From: Desulfobacterales bacterium
GTDB lineage: Bacteria > Desulfobacterota > Desulfobacteria > Desulfobacterales > JAAELO01
Length of the DNA stretch: 64,000 nt
Assembly: GCA_024226555.1 (NCBI GenBank)
Contig: JAAELO010000047.1
Location: 1 to 64,000, forward strand
Direction: 5' to 3'
The position numbers and the translations under genes were made by a program. The notes under the pieces were generated by a model that worked only from the letters and a program-made list of their open reading frames with translations, did no database searches and was not told where the DNA came from. Shown in pieces: positions 26,004-35,190 of this stretch (within the stretch, counting starts at the first letter, position 1; the number at the start of each line of letters is the position of its first letter).

Positions 26004-27596
26004 TTACTTTGAAAGTTTATATTGAAAGCTATCTGTCAACGCCTGCCAACTAGCTTCAATGATATCTTCTGAAAATCCAACTGTTGTCCAGATATGATCT
26101 TCATCTCTAAATTCGATTAAAACACGAACCTTTGCAGCAGTACCATCTCTTCCATCAAGTATCCGTACTTTATAATCAACAAGATGTATAGCTTCAAGCT
26201 CATCTTTGTAGAATTTTTTCAACGCTTTTCTAAGTGCATTATCCAAAGCATTTACAGGCCCATGCCCTTCAGCTGCAGTTATTTCCTCAATATCATTTAC
26301 TTCTATTTTTACCGTTGCAAAAGAGTGACAGGCATTGTTACCATCCTTTTCGTATGCAATTCTAAATGATTTAAAGTCAAAGCATGGATCAAATTTCTTA
26401 GTCATTTTTTCCATAAGGATTCTAAATGATGCATCTGCAACATCATACTGAAACCCCATGTTTTCAAGGCGTTTTATCTCCGCTACTATCTTCTTGCTAT
26501 CCATTCCGTTGGCATTAAGATCAATACCAAACTCTTTTGCCTTGTATTCTATATTACTCTTACCAGCCTGATCAGAAACAAGAATTCGTCTATAGTTTCC
26601 AACTTCTTCAGGCTCTATATGTTCGTAAGCTTTTGGAATTTTCATTACAGCACTTACGTGAATTCCACCTTTGTGAGCAAAAGCACTTTTACCAACAAAG
26701 GGTCTGCTGTTAAGTGGTATCATATTTGCTATTTCACTAATAAACCTTGATACTTTATGCAGGTATGTAAGATTCTCTTCCGGAATACACCAATTGTTCA
26801 TTTTTAAACACAGTACCGGAATACAGGAAGTCAAATCTGCATTACCACATCTTTCTCCATAACCATTGATTGTTCCCTGAACCATAACAGCCCCTTTATT
26901 AACAGCTGCAATTGTATTTGCAACCGCCATGGCACAATCGTTATGGGCATGTATTCCTATTTTTACAGGAAGTAGTTCATCATTGTCTTTATATTTTTCA
27001 GTTAGATGTTGTTTTACATCTAATACTATATCTTCAATTTCATTGGGAAGGGTTCCGCCATTTGTATCACAAAGGACAAGAAATCCTGCCCCCCCCTCAA
27101 GCGCTGCTGCAAGTGTTTTTAAAGCATATTCTCTGTTATTTTTGTAACCATCAAAGAAATGCTCTCCATCATATAAAACCTCTCTGTTATTCGATTTGAA
27201 AAATGAAACTGTATCATTTATCATTGCGAGGTTCTCTTCTAAAGTGTTTTCCATAACATCTTCAACATGAAGATCCCATGTTTTACCAAATATCGTTATT
27301 GCAGGTGCACCGCTTTTAATAAGAGCTATAAGCAACTCATCTTTATCTGCTTTTATATTTGGTCTTCTTGTTGAACAAAAAGCGGTAAGTTTTGAGTTTT
27401 TAAACTCAATATCTTTAGCAAGTTCAAAAAATTTATCTGCTCCCGGATTTGATCCTGGCCATCCGCCCTCAATATAGTGAATACCAAGTTTATCCAGTTT
27501 TTTTGCTATCTTAACCTTATCTTCAGGAGTAAAACTAATGTTCTCCCCTTGGGCTCCGTCCCTTAGTGTCGTATCCAGTATATAGACTTGTTCCAT
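26004..27596 (-). CDS. cimA: (R)-citramalate synthase
   Basis: 530 residues. DTTLRDGAQGENISFTPEDK, then YIEGGWPGSNPGADKFF, GIHAHNDCAMAVANTIAAV and NGYGERCGNADLTS are the hallmarks that separate CimA from isopropylmalate synthase. The C-terminal LeuA-like regulatory domain (AAEGHGPVNALDNALRKAL) is present. It condenses pyruvate and acetyl-CoA to citramalate, giving 2-oxobutyrate and then isoleucine without threonine. It sits between ilvC and leuA on the same strand, so all three branched-chain pathways are fed from one operon. Confidence 0.95.
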   Translation of the reverse strand: MEQVYILDTTLRDGAQGENISFTPEDKVKIAKKLDKLGIHYIEGGWPGSNPGADKFFELAKDIEFKNSKLTAFCSTRRPNIKADKDELLIALIKSGAPAITIFGKTWDLHVEDVMENTLEENLAMINDTVSFFKSNNREVLYDGEHFFDGYKNNREYALKTLAAALEGGAGFLVLCDTNGGTLPNEIEDIVLDVKQHLTEKYKDNDELLPVKIGIHAHNDCAMAVANTIAAVNKGAVMVQGTINGYGERCGNADLTSCIPVLCLKMNNWCIPEENLTYLHKVSRFISEIANMIPLNSRPFVGKSAFAHKGGIHVSAVMKIPKAYEHIEPEEVGNYRRILVSDQAGKSNIEYKAKEFGIDLNANGMDSKKIVAEIKRLENMGFQYDVADASFRILMEKMTKKFDPCFDFKSFRIAYEKDGNNACHSFATVKIEVNDIEEITAAEGHGPVNALDNALRKALKKFYKDELEAIHLVDYKVRILDGRDGTAAKVRVLIEFRDEDHIWTTVGFSEDIIEASWQALTDSFQYKLSK

Positions 27597-27650
27597 TGTA
27601 TTGTATGTGCCTTTTTAGAAAAAACTGTGTATTGGTTTCAGATATTAAGA

Positions 27651-27688
27651 GACTCGCAGGGAATTACAAGCCCCCTGCGAGTTTTTTT
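27651..27688 (+). terminator. strong hairpin in the ilvC-cimA gap
   Basis: GACTCGCAGGG/CCCTGCGAGT stem followed by TTTTTTT on the + strand. In the direction of the operon (reverse strand) the T run comes first and only CTCTTAAT follows, so full termination there is less certain. It may block antisense transcription or act as a partial attenuator before cimA. Confidence 0.7.
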
Positions 27689-27728
27689 ACTCAATAAACT
27701 TTAGGAAATCCCTAAAAACTGTCTATTT

Positions 27729-28775
27729 CTATCTGTTTGAAGGGCGAAGCTTACGTACAGCAACTCCTGCTTTCCACATTTCAGAATTTTTAATTTCATC
27801 AAGCTCTGCATCAAGTTTTTCTCTGTAATCATCAGCAGTATTTTTCTCCATAACGATTTCAGTCTCTTTACCGGTTTTAACACTGTTATAAAGATCTTTA
27901 AAAACAGGAGCAACTGCATCACGGAATTTTGGAGCCCAGTCAAGAGCACCTCTTTGAGCTGTTGTACTGCAATTTGCAAACATCCAGTCCATTCCGTTTT
28001 CACCAACAAGTCTGATAAGACTCTGAGTTAGTTCTTCAACAGTTTCATTAAAAGATTCACTTGGTGAATGTCCGTTTTTTCTTAGCTCACTATACTGAGC
28101 TTCCATTATACCAGCAAGGCAACCCATAAGAACTCCACGTTCTCCGGTAAGGTCACTGTAAACTTCTTTTTCAAATGTTGTTTCAAACATGTAGCCTGAA
28201 CCAATTGCGATACCCATAGCTTTACATCTGTCAAGAGCTTTTCCTGTGAAATCCTGGAATACAGCAAAGCTTGAGTTAAGACCACTTCCCTCAAGGAAGT
28301 TAACACGAACACTTCTTCCTGATCCTTTTGGAGCAACAAGGAAAACATCAACATTTTCAGGTGGAATAACTTTTGTGATCTCCTTATATGTTACTGAAAA
28401 TCCGTGTGAGAAATATATTGCATCCCCCTCATTCAGACATTCCTTAACCTTTGACCATAACATTGACTGCGCTGCATCTGAAAGTAGATACTGGATAATA
28501 GTTGCTTTCTTAGCTGCTTCCTCAATTGGAAACAGAGACTCTCCTGGTACAAAACCATCTTTAACAGCTTTATCCCATGAAGGACTGTTTTCACGCTGAC
28601 CAACAATAACGTTAATACCATTATCTCTCATATTAAGAGCCTGCCCAGGTCCCTGAACACCATAACCAAGAACAGCTACTATCTCATCTTTAAGTACTTC
28701 CTGAGATTTAGCAAGAGTATATTCTTCAGATGTGATCACTTCTTCCATTACACCACCAAAATCGATCTTAGCCAC
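27729..28775 (-). CDS. ilvC: ketol-acid reductoisomerase
   Basis: 348 residues. The Rossmann loop is GYGVQGPGQALNMRDNG rather than the common GYGSQGHAHALNLRDSG. Further motifs are LVAPKGSGRSVR and the metal-binding ETTFEKEVYSDLTGERGVLMG. It isomerises and reduces acetolactate and acetohydroxybutyrate. The loop type (VQGPGQ) is that of the Bacteroidetes-like group and may alter cofactor use. GTG start with AGGAGG 8 bases upstream. Spacing to ilvN is 106 bp. Confidence 0.94.
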   Translation of the reverse strand: MAKIDFGGVMEEVITSEEYTLAKSQEVLKDEIVAVLGYGVQGPGQALNMRDNGINVIVGQRENSPSWDKAVKDGFVPGESLFPIEEAAKKATIIQYLLSDAAQSMLWSKVKECLNEGDAIYFSHGFSVTYKEITKVIPPENVDVFLVAPKGSGRSVRVNFLEGSGLNSSFAVFQDFTGKALDRCKAMGIAIGSGYMFETTFEKEVYSDLTGERGVLMGCLAGIMEAQYSELRKNGHSPSESFNETVEELTQSLIRLVGENGMDWMFANCSTTAQRGALDWAPKFRDAVAPVFKDLYNSVKTGKETEIVMEKNTADDYREKLDAELDEIKNSEMWKAGVAVRKLRPSNR

Positions 28776-28881
28776 AACTTCCTCCTTTAAGCATATTGCT
28801 TAATTGTTTTTTATGGTAGCCCCTGTTAAATTATTTTCCAGAGGTTGCCTTTTTGAATTTATTTGCATTTTTAAAAAAAAA

Positions 28882-29373
28882 CTAATCTTTAAGATTATTT
28901 CTTCCAATTACTACTGATCCTGTTCTTACAATCTCCATAATGCCCATTGGTTTTAAAAGCATTAAAAATGCTTCGAGTTTTTCAATGCTGGCACTAATTT
29001 CAATCGTAAAATGATCAATTCCCACGTCTACTACTTTACTTCTGAAAATATCTACAATTCTTAAAATTTCTGCTCTGTTTTCAGATTTTGCATGGACCTT
29101 AATAAGTGCAAGTTCCCTTTGAACATATTTTTGATCCGTTAAGTCATAAACTTTTATAACATTTATTAATTTATGTAACTGTTTTTTAATTTGTTCAATG
29201 ATTACTCTATCAGCTGTTGTGATCATAGTTATTCTGGAAATATCCGGTTCAATTGTTTCAGCAACTGAAAGGCTATCGATATTATACCCACGACCAGAGA
29301 ATAGGCCAGCAATCCTTGAAAGTACACCAGGTTCATTATCTACTAAAATTGACAGAATATGTTTTTCTTCCAT
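28882..29373 (-). CDS. ilvN: acetolactate synthase small (regulatory) subunit
   Basis: 163 residues, the usual length. The ACT domain starts ILSILVDNEPGVLSRIAGLFSGRGYNIDSLSV, with the valine-site glycine and asparagine in place, followed by the second ferredoxin-like domain (ELALIKVHAKSENRAEILRIVDIFRSKVVDVG). It binds valine and gives feedback control to IlvB. Located 19 bp downstream of ilvB, in the normal order. Confidence 0.96.
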   Translation of the reverse strand: MEEKHILSILVDNEPGVLSRIAGLFSGRGYNIDSLSVAETIEPDISRITMITTADRVIIEQIKKQLHKLINVIKVYDLTDQKYVQRELALIKVHAKSENRAEILRIVDIFRSKVVDVGIDHFTIEISASIEKLEAFLMLLKPMGIMEIVRTGSVVIGRNNLKD

Positions 29374-29392
29374 ATTTTGTTTCCTTTATCTT

Positions 29393-31084
29393 TTAAACCA
29401 GAAGCATCTGGGTTATGGCTTTTCCCGCAGGAACCATTGGGTAAACATTTTCTTCTCTTTCAACAACAAATTCCATGATCACAGGTCCTTTAGTTTCAAG
29501 ACCTTCTTTTAAAACAGCTTCAACCTGATCTGTTGTTTCAGCTCTTAATCCCTTTGCTCCATATGCCTCAGCAAGTTTCACAAAATCCGGATTATGATCA
29601 AGGGTTGTAGATGAATAAACACCATCATAGAAAAGTTCCTGCCACTGGCGAACCATTCCAAGGTACCTGTTATTCAAAATAACAATTTTAACAGGAAGTC
29701 CATATTGAACGGCGGTTGCCATCTCCTGAATATTCATCTGAATACTACCATCACCAGCAATATCTACTACCATTTTATCGGGACATCCGACCTGTGCTCC
29801 AATGGCTGCAGGAAGGCCAAATCCCATAACTCCCAGACCACCAGAAGTGATGAAGTGATGAGGCTTATTAAAATGATAGTATTGTGCAGCCCACATCTGG
29901 TTCTGTCCAACCTCTGTGGTAATAATCGCATCCCCATCAGTAAATTCATGAAGTTTCTCAATAACATACTGTGGTTTTATCTGACCATTATGATCATACT
30001 TTAAAGGAGTTGTACTTTTCCAGTCAGAAATTTTCTGAAGCCATTCATCTTTATTGATTCCATTTAAAGATGCTTTGTCTTCCTCCTCATCAATCTTAAC
30101 ATTCAGATACTGAAGCGCTAAATTACAATCCCCAACAACCGGAATCTTTACTGGCACATTTTTCTGGATAGATGTGGGATCGATATCTATCTGAACAACC
30201 TGTGCATTCTGAGCAAACTCATCTGTTTTACCAGTAACCCTGTCATCAAAACGTACACCAATTGCAATTAAAAGGTCACATTCAGAAATTGCCATATTGG
30301 CTCTATATGTTCCGTGCATACCAAGCATACCAAGCCATAACGGATCTGTTCCTGGAAAACTTCCAAGACCCATTAATGAACCAGTAACCGGAATATTAGT
30401 AGCTTGTGCAAATTTTGTCAGCTCCTCAGAAGCTCCTGAAATAATTGCACCACCTCCGGCAAAAATAACAGGCTTTTTAGCTTCTTTAATAAGATCGATC
30501 ACTTTACAAAGCTGTTTTTTATTTGGTTTGTATGTTGGATTGAAAGAACGCATCTTTAAAAGATCCCTTTCAACCCACTCGGTTTTAGCAATTGTTACAT
30601 CTTTTGGAATATCAACAAGAACTGGTCCTGGTCTACCTGTTCTTGCAATATGAAAAGCTTCCCTAAGAGTTTTTGCAAGCTTTTTAATATCTTTTACAAG
30701 ATAGTTATGTTTTGTGCATGGTCTTGTAATACCAACTATATCCACTTCCTGAAATGCATCGTTTCCAATAAGAGCTGAACTTACCTGCCCTGTGATAACA
30801 ACCATTGGTATAGAATCAGAGTTTGCTGAAGCAATTCCTGTTACTGCATTTGTAGCACCAGGACCCGATGTAACCAGTGCAACACCGACTTTCTGAGTTG
30901 CTCTTGCATATGAATCTGCTGCATGAACAGCACCCTGTTCATGACGCACAAAAAAGTGTCTTAAATCGGTCTTTGCCAGTGCATCGTAAATATCCAGGAC
31001 AGCTCCGCCGGGATATCCGAATATTGCATCAACCTCTTCCTCCTTGAGAACTTTCATTATGATCTCAGCACCTGTTAGTTCCAT
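29393..31084 (-). CDS. ilvB: acetolactate synthase large (catalytic) subunit
   Basis: 563 residues. The N-terminal TPP domain has the catalytic Glu in [17 protein letters not shown]. Central FAD-associated domain follows, and the C-terminal TPP/Mg motif is [20 protein letters not shown] with [16 protein letters not shown]. It condenses two pyruvates, or pyruvate and 2-oxobutyrate, for Val/Leu and Ile synthesis respectively. Second structural gene of the operon; a 187-bp gap with a strong hairpin separates it from ilvD. Confidence 0.96.
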   Translation of the reverse strand: MELTGAEIIMKVLKEEEVDAIFGYPGGAVLDIYDALAKTDLRHFFVRHEQGAVHAADSYARATQKVGVALVTSGPGATNAVTGIASANSDSIPMVVITGQVSSALIGNDAFQEVDIVGITRPCTKHNYLVKDIKKLAKTLREAFHIARTGRPGPVLVDIPKDVTIAKTEWVERDLLKMRSFNPTYKPNKKQLCKVIDLIKEAKKPVIFAGGGAIISGASEELTKFAQATNIPVTGSLMGLGSFPGTDPLWLGMLGMHGTYRANMAISECDLLIAIGVRFDDRVTGKTDEFAQNAQVVQIDIDPTSIQKNVPVKIPVVGDCNLALQYLNVKIDEEEDKASLNGINKDEWLQKISDWKSTTPLKYDHNGQIKPQYVIEKLHEFTDGDAIITTEVGQNQMWAAQYYHFNKPHHFITSGGLGVMGFGLPAAIGAQVGCPDKMVVDIAGDGSIQMNIQEMATAVQYGLPVKIVILNNRYLGMVRQWQELFYDGVYSSTTLDHNPDFVKLAEAYGAKGLRAETTDQVEAVLKEGLETKGPVIMEFVVEREENVYPMVPAGKAITQMLLV

Positions 31085-31140
31085 AGGTTTTGCCTTTCAA
31101 TGTTAAATTATAATAATTTCTCTAAATAATGAGCCGTTGT

Positions 31141-31169
31141 GCACTCCTGAGGGGTTTCCTCAGGAGTGC
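31141..31169. other. intercistronic hairpin between ilvD and ilvB
   Basis: A 12-bp perfect stem, GCACTCCTGAGG/CCTCAGGAGTGC, with a 5-nt loop. No T tract in either direction. A likely mRNA processing or stability element separating the ilvD and ilvB messages. Confidence 0.65.
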
Positions 31170-31271
31170 CTCATCATTGATTCATTCAGGTAGTATTGGT
31201 AATACTATCAATGTAACAAGATTCACACGTTTTGCATCATTTCCAATTAAACATTTGCCAAGTTTTTTTTA

Positions 31272-32939
31272 TTACTTAACAATCGCCCCTTCACTTGCTG
31301 AAGAGACACTTTTTGCATATCTTGCCATATACCCTTTGGTAATTTTGGGTTCTGGCTTAACCCAACCTGATAATCTTTTTTCAATCTCAGCATTGCTTAG
31401 ATCAAGTTCAATTTTCTTGGCTGGAATATCGATTTTAATAATGTCACCCTCTTCAACTATTGCGATGACACCACCGTGGGCAGCTTCTGGTGAAACATGT
31501 CCAATTGAAGCGCCCTTGGTTCCTCCTGAGAAACGTCCATCTGTAATAAGAGCCACATCAGCATCAAGTTTCATCCCTGCTATTGCTGAAGTCGGGGTGA
31601 GCATCTCTCTCATTCCTGGTCCACCCATTGGCCCTTCATAGCGAATAACTATGACATCTCCCTTATTAATTTTTCCATCCATAATCGCTTTGGATGCATC
31701 ATCCTCAGATTCAAAAACCCTTGATGGTCCTTCATGTTTTAGCATGGAATCTAAAACAGCAGATTGCTTAACAACACAACCACCTGTTGCAATATTTCCA
31801 AAAAGAACTGCGAGTCCTCCCTCTTTATGGTAGGGATTATCTATTGGTCTGATCACATCAGAATCAAGAACTCTTGCTTTTTCAAGGTTTTCACCAAGTG
31901 TCTTACCTGTTACAGTGATACAGCTTTTATCCAGTAAACCTTTCTTATCAAGTTCAGTATAAACACCATATATACCACCTGAACTGTTAAGATCCTCTAT
32001 GTGATCTTTACCTCCAGGGCTTAATGAGCATAGATGAGGTGTCTTTTTGCTAACTTCATTTATTTTATCAAGAGGAATTTCAACCCCTGCTTCATGTGCA
32101 ATAGCTTTCAGATGAAGAACAGTATTTGTTGAGCATCCAAGAGCCATATCCATGCAGAGTGCGTTATTAAAAGCACTTTCTGTTAGAATTTTTGATGGAG
32201 TGATATCCTTTTCAATAAGCTCCATGATCTTCATGCCTGCTTCTTTTGCAAGTCTTTGTCTTGCAGACATAACAGCAGGAATGGTTCCGTTTCCAGGAAG
32301 ACCAAGGCCAATAGCCTCAGTTAAACAGTTCATAGAGTTTGCTGTGAACATACCTGCACATGATCCGCATGTTGGGCATGCTGCATCCTCAATCTCATAC
32401 ATCTCTTCCTCAGTCATCTTACCGGATTTTACAGCTCCAACCGCTTCAAAAGCAGATATCAGATCTATTTTTTTATTTTTATCCTTTGGATGACGTCCTG
32501 CTAACATCGGTCCACCACTAATAAAAATTGTTGGGAGATCAAGCCTTGCTGCTGCCATAAGCATACCTGGTATAATCTTATCGCAGTTACCAACCATAAC
32601 AAGAGCATCGAGAGCATGTGCTGTTGCCATAACTTCAATGCTATCTGCAATCAGCTCCCGGCTTCCTAACGAATAGTGCATCCCCATGTGATTCATAGCA
32701 ATCCCATCACAAACCCCGATCACACCAAATTCAACAGGAGTACCACCTGCCATATAAATCCCGTTTTTAACAGAATCTGTTATCTGATTCAGATGAACAT
32801 GACCTGGAATAATCATGTTCGATGCATTAGCAATACCTATTAAAGGGTTTCCAATCTCTTTGTCGGTATAACCCATTGCCTTGAATAGAGAACGATGTGG
32901 TGACCTTTCGATTCCTTTTTTTGAATTATCACTTTTCAT
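31272..32939 (-). CDS. ilvD: dihydroxy-acid dehydratase
   Basis: About 555 residues. Iron-sulfur ligands are in [12 protein letters not shown] and [18 protein letters not shown] (the ILVD/EDD signature), and the C-terminal signature is [28 protein letters not shown]. It dehydrates dihydroxy acids in Val/Ile synthesis. Two ATGs are in frame; GGAG lies 6 bases before the one at 32939, while it directly abuts 32945, so 32939 is chosen. First structural gene after the attenuator. Confidence 0.95.
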   Translation of the reverse strand: MKSDNSKKGIERSPHRSLFKAMGYTDKEIGNPLIGIANASNMIIPGHVHLNQITDSVKNGIYMAGGTPVEFGVIGVCDGIAMNHMGMHYSLGSRELIADSIEVMATAHALDALVMVGNCDKIIPGMLMAAARLDLPTIFISGGPMLAGRHPKDKNKKIDLISAFEAVGAVKSGKMTEEEMYEIEDAACPTCGSCAGMFTANSMNCLTEAIGLGLPGNGTIPAVMSARQRLAKEAGMKIMELIEKDITPSKILTESAFNNALCMDMALGCSTNTVLHLKAIAHEAGVEIPLDKINEVSKKTPHLCSLSPGGKDHIEDLNSSGGIYGVYTELDKKGLLDKSCITVTGKTLGENLEKARVLDSDVIRPIDNPYHKEGGLAVLFGNIATGGCVVKQSAVLDSMLKHEGPSRVFESEDDASKAIMDGKINKGDVIVIRYEGPMGGPGMREMLTPTSAIAGMKLDADVALITDGRFSGGTKGASIGHVSPEAAHGGVIAIVEEGDIIKIDIPAKKIELDLSNAEIEKRLSGWVKPEPKITKGYMARYAKSVSSASEGAIVK

Positions 32940-32951
32940 TTTCATCTCCGT

Positions 32952-32999
32952 AAAATAAAAAAAGCCATTATCAGCATGTTGCGGGCTGATAATGGCTTT
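32952..32999 (-). terminator. ilv attenuator (terminator and competing antiterminator)
   Basis: On the reverse strand, AAAGCCATTATCAGC...GCTGATAATGGCTTT forms a strong stem followed by a T-rich run (TTTTTTTATTTT). An upstream copy of GGCTGATAATG, overlapping the leader stop codon at about 33021-33034, can pair with the first arm instead, giving the antiterminator. Ribosome position on the leader decides which forms. Confidence 0.88.
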
Positions 33000-33028
33000 G
33001 TTTGGTTATATACTCTAAACTCGCATTA

Positions 33029-33115
33029 TCAGCCGTCGCCCTCGACAGTAAGTATGACACCTACGACGAGGAGAATAATTGTAATGCTGAGAATGTTTAT
33101 TAAGTAATTTTTCAT
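33029..33115 (-). CDS. ilv operon leader peptide (28 aa)
   Basis: A 28-codon frame from ATG (33115) to TGA (33029). Fifteen of the 28 residues are Ile, Leu or Val, including ITIILLVVGVIL, then a short Gly/Asp-rich end. This matches the leader peptides of ilv operons that sense charged tRNA for Ile, Leu and Val. The stop codon overlaps the antiterminator arm, as in enteric attenuators. The RBS is weak (AAAG). It lies between the promoter at 33146-33174 and the terminator at 32952-32999. Confidence 0.88.
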   Translation of the reverse strand: MKNYLINILSITIILLVVGVILTVEGDG

Positions 33116-33145
33116 AGTCTTAAATCTTTGTTAAGTTTTTAAGGA

Positions 33146-33174
33146 CAAATACCAGTAACAATTTGATATGTCAA
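33146..33174 (-). promoter_or_regulatory. sigma70 promoter of the ilv operon
   Basis: TTGACA (33174-33169), a 17-bp spacer and TATTTG (33151-33146) on the reverse strand. It would start transcription about 25 bases before the leader ATG. The remaining sequence to 33358 is AT-rich and holds no other evident site. Confidence 0.7.
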
Positions 33175-33358
33175 GCGTTTTGTAACCATAAAATATTGTT
33201 TTTTGCTTAACATTAGTTAAGTATAACTAAACTTTTTTAGCAAGTAATATCTCCATTAACACCTATATAACTACAAAATCTTTAAATAAACAATGTTTTC
33301 TGTTATTGTTATATTATCTTATTATTAATAAGATGAATTTCAGATCAGGAGGGCAATA

Positions 33359-34327
33359 GTGCGAACTGATTCAATAAAAACCAACAAAACTAATATCGAA
33401 ACAAAAGATGTAAATAAAAAATCTACAGGGTCAAACAAAGCTTTTAAATCTGTTTTTAAAAAAGAGATCGAAAATTCCGAATCAAATCTTGTTAAGATAG
33501 GTTCCCTATCTAAAAATCAAACAGTTTCAGATCTTCTTATCAAAAATTCAAAGTTCAAACAGGATTGCTGGAATATAATCCACGATAAGGTTAATAGCGA
33601 TAAACCGTTTAAGAGAATTCAGAGTGGAACTGATATCTTCCTCAATCCTGAAACCAATGAACTTGTTTGGGGAAAAGAGCTTAAAAAAGATTCAAAAGTA
33701 CACCTTGCATCACCTGAAAAAACACACAAACCTGTTAAGAAACTAACGCCACAAATATCAAACGCTGTGAAATCGTACATGGGTAAAGAATACAAAACCA
33801 TGGATTGCTTTGAGCTACTCGTAAATGGTCTTAAAAATATGGGAGTTCAATATTATGGAAAAGGCGGTTTAAGAGAAGAATTAATTGGAATGGCAAATAA
33901 AGAGGGCCGGCCTCGTTACTCATATCTTAATGGGGAAGGAATCATAAAAGCATCCGGATCTGAAATATATAATAAATCCATTATTGGTATCCATAAAAAC
34001 TACACAAAGCAGGCAGAAAAAATCTACAATGAGATAAAACCTCATCTCTCGAAGGACCAAATACTTTCTTTTTCTACAAATTCAAGTGGACATACAGGAA
34101 TAATATCAAAAAATAAAAATGACTGGACCTATATAAATTCTGGCAAACTTGATAATAGCATAAATAGTGAAACCAAAATAAAAGGTGTTGGCGAAGAAAA
34201 GCTCAGAAATGAATTTATAAACTGGTTTAAAAGAGCCTACAATAAAAAAGAGGGACTGACTATCAGTCTTGGCCAGTTAAACCAGATGAAACTTGCAGTT
34301 TATGGCGGTTCCACAATTAAAGCTTAG
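33359..34327 (+). CDS. NlpC/P60- or CHAP-like putative peptidoglycan hydrolase
   Basis: 322 residues. GTG start with a strong AGGAGG (33347-33352). No signal peptide. Residues about 50-120 resemble a LysM-like segment (SDLLIKNSKFKQDCWNIIHD to GTDIFLNPETNELVWG). The C-terminal domain has a Cys in GKEYKTMDCFELLVNGLKNMG (about 145) and a His in TNSSGHTGIISKN (about 238), the spacing of a Cys-His papain-like (NlpC/P60) fold. Such proteins occur with flagella or secretion as cell-wall enzymes; no such genes are adjacent. Assignment is tentative. Confidence 0.6.
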   Translation: MRTDSIKTNKTNIETKDVNKKSTGSNKAFKSVFKKEIENSESNLVKIGSLSKNQTVSDLLIKNSKFKQDCWNIIHDKVNSDKPFKRIQSGTDIFLNPETNELVWGKELKKDSKVHLASPEKTHKPVKKLTPQISNAVKSYMGKEYKTMDCFELLVNGLKNMGVQYYGKGGLREELIGMANKEGRPRYSYLNGEGIIKASGSEIYNKSIIGIHKNYTKQAEKIYNEIKPHLSKDQILSFSTNSSGHTGIISKNKNDWTYINSGKLDNSINSETKIKGVGEEKLRNEFINWFKRAYNKKEGLTISLGQLNQMKLAVYGGSTIKA

Positions 34328-34382
34328 ATTTTTTACTTCGGTTAACTAAATGCCCAAACTTTTAGAAGTGCTTTAATAACCT

Positions 34383-34482
34383 TTATTTTATAACTTCATA
34401 GTGGACAACAAAATCATCTGGTTCCAATTCATACCTGAAATCTTCAGGATAGAGTCTCTTGCAAAGATCAGAAATTAATATT
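34383..34482 (-). pseudogene. C-terminal fragment of an unidentified gene
   Basis: Reverse-strand frame reading LCKRLYPEDFRYELEPDDF, then VVHYEVIK and a stop, without a start codon. The acidic, protein-like composition makes a coding origin likely. It lies just downstream of the leftward gene at 34501. Parent family not recognised. Confidence 0.4.
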
Positions 34483-34500
34483 ATAAAAATAACGTATCAA

Positions 34501-34935
34501 TCAAGGCCTGAAACTTCCTGTTTTATCATCCTTCATAGGAAAAGCACCAACCCAAAAACGGTATTTGGTTTCAGAAATTTTAAATAAATCACTAAACACT
34601 GAAAACTTCAAATTATCTTTATCTTGATAATAAACAACAGGTTCCACCCATTCGTATCCAACACTTATATTATCAGGCCACTCAAGGAAATGGCGTATTG
34701 ATTCAACCCTCAATATTCTGTCATCACCCACATGATATTCTAAAGTATTATAATTTTCCCATGCCGCACCATAATAAAGATCATAATTCTTTTTATCCTC
34801 TATAATGGTTACGTATCCCTCATATTCATTGGGAATAACAATTACTACCGGATATATCCTTGTTTTATAATAAATCAGGAAACCTGAAATCATTATCAAA
34901 ACTAAGAACAATGAAAGATATTTTAAATTCTTCAT
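34501..34935 (-). CDS. hypothetical membrane-anchored protein
   Basis: 144 residues with one N-terminal hydrophobic helix (MKNLKYLSLFLVLIMISGFLI, positively charged start, no lipobox Cys), followed by a periplasmic beta-rich domain with many aromatic residues (VGYEWVEPVVYYQDKD, YRFWVGAFPM). No family recognised. The weak RBS and close MITE (35009) suggest that it forms its own small transcription unit. It may be the fuller relative of nearby small secreted proteins of this accessory zone. Confidence 0.6.
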   Translation of the reverse strand: MKNLKYLSLFLVLIMISGFLIYYKTRIYPVVIVIPNEYEGYVTIIEDKKNYDLYYGAAWENYNTLEYHVGDDRILRVESIRHFLEWPDNISVGYEWVEPVVYYQDKDNLKFSVFSDLFKISETKYRFWVGAFPMKDDKTGSFRP

Positions 34936-35008
34936 TTCACTTTTATCCCATGATAATACTTATTTTGCAAAAAAGAAATTTTATGGTAAAAAAATATAAA
35001 TATCTTTA

Positions 35009-35171
35009 GGGAACCTCTAATAATAAGAATTTTGGATAAAATACAGCGTTTATAAAAGCTTTTAGTTTTATAGAATCTCTGCATTTCCAAAAATAACGAA
35101 CCGATTTTATTACAGTTTTTTTTTGGAAATAACAAAGGATTTCGCCAAAAGAGCAGTTATTAGAGGTTCCC
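35009..35171 (+). mobile_element. GGGAACC-family MITE with nested 35-bp insert
   Basis: 163-bp copy with exact TTTA duplications (35005-35008 and 35172-35175). An insert at 35046-35080 (starts GCGTTTATAAAAGC, ends AGAATCTCT) breaks the AAGGCATTT motif of the left arm. The same insert is at the same position in the copies at 46672 and 61328. Confidence 0.95.
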
Positions 35172-35190
35172 TTTAACAAAAGGTGTATAA

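Noticed and set aside
31129-31641. Forward 170-codon frame inside the ilv region
   Set aside because: Antisense shadow of ilvD; codon pattern and the conserved protein are on the reverse strand.
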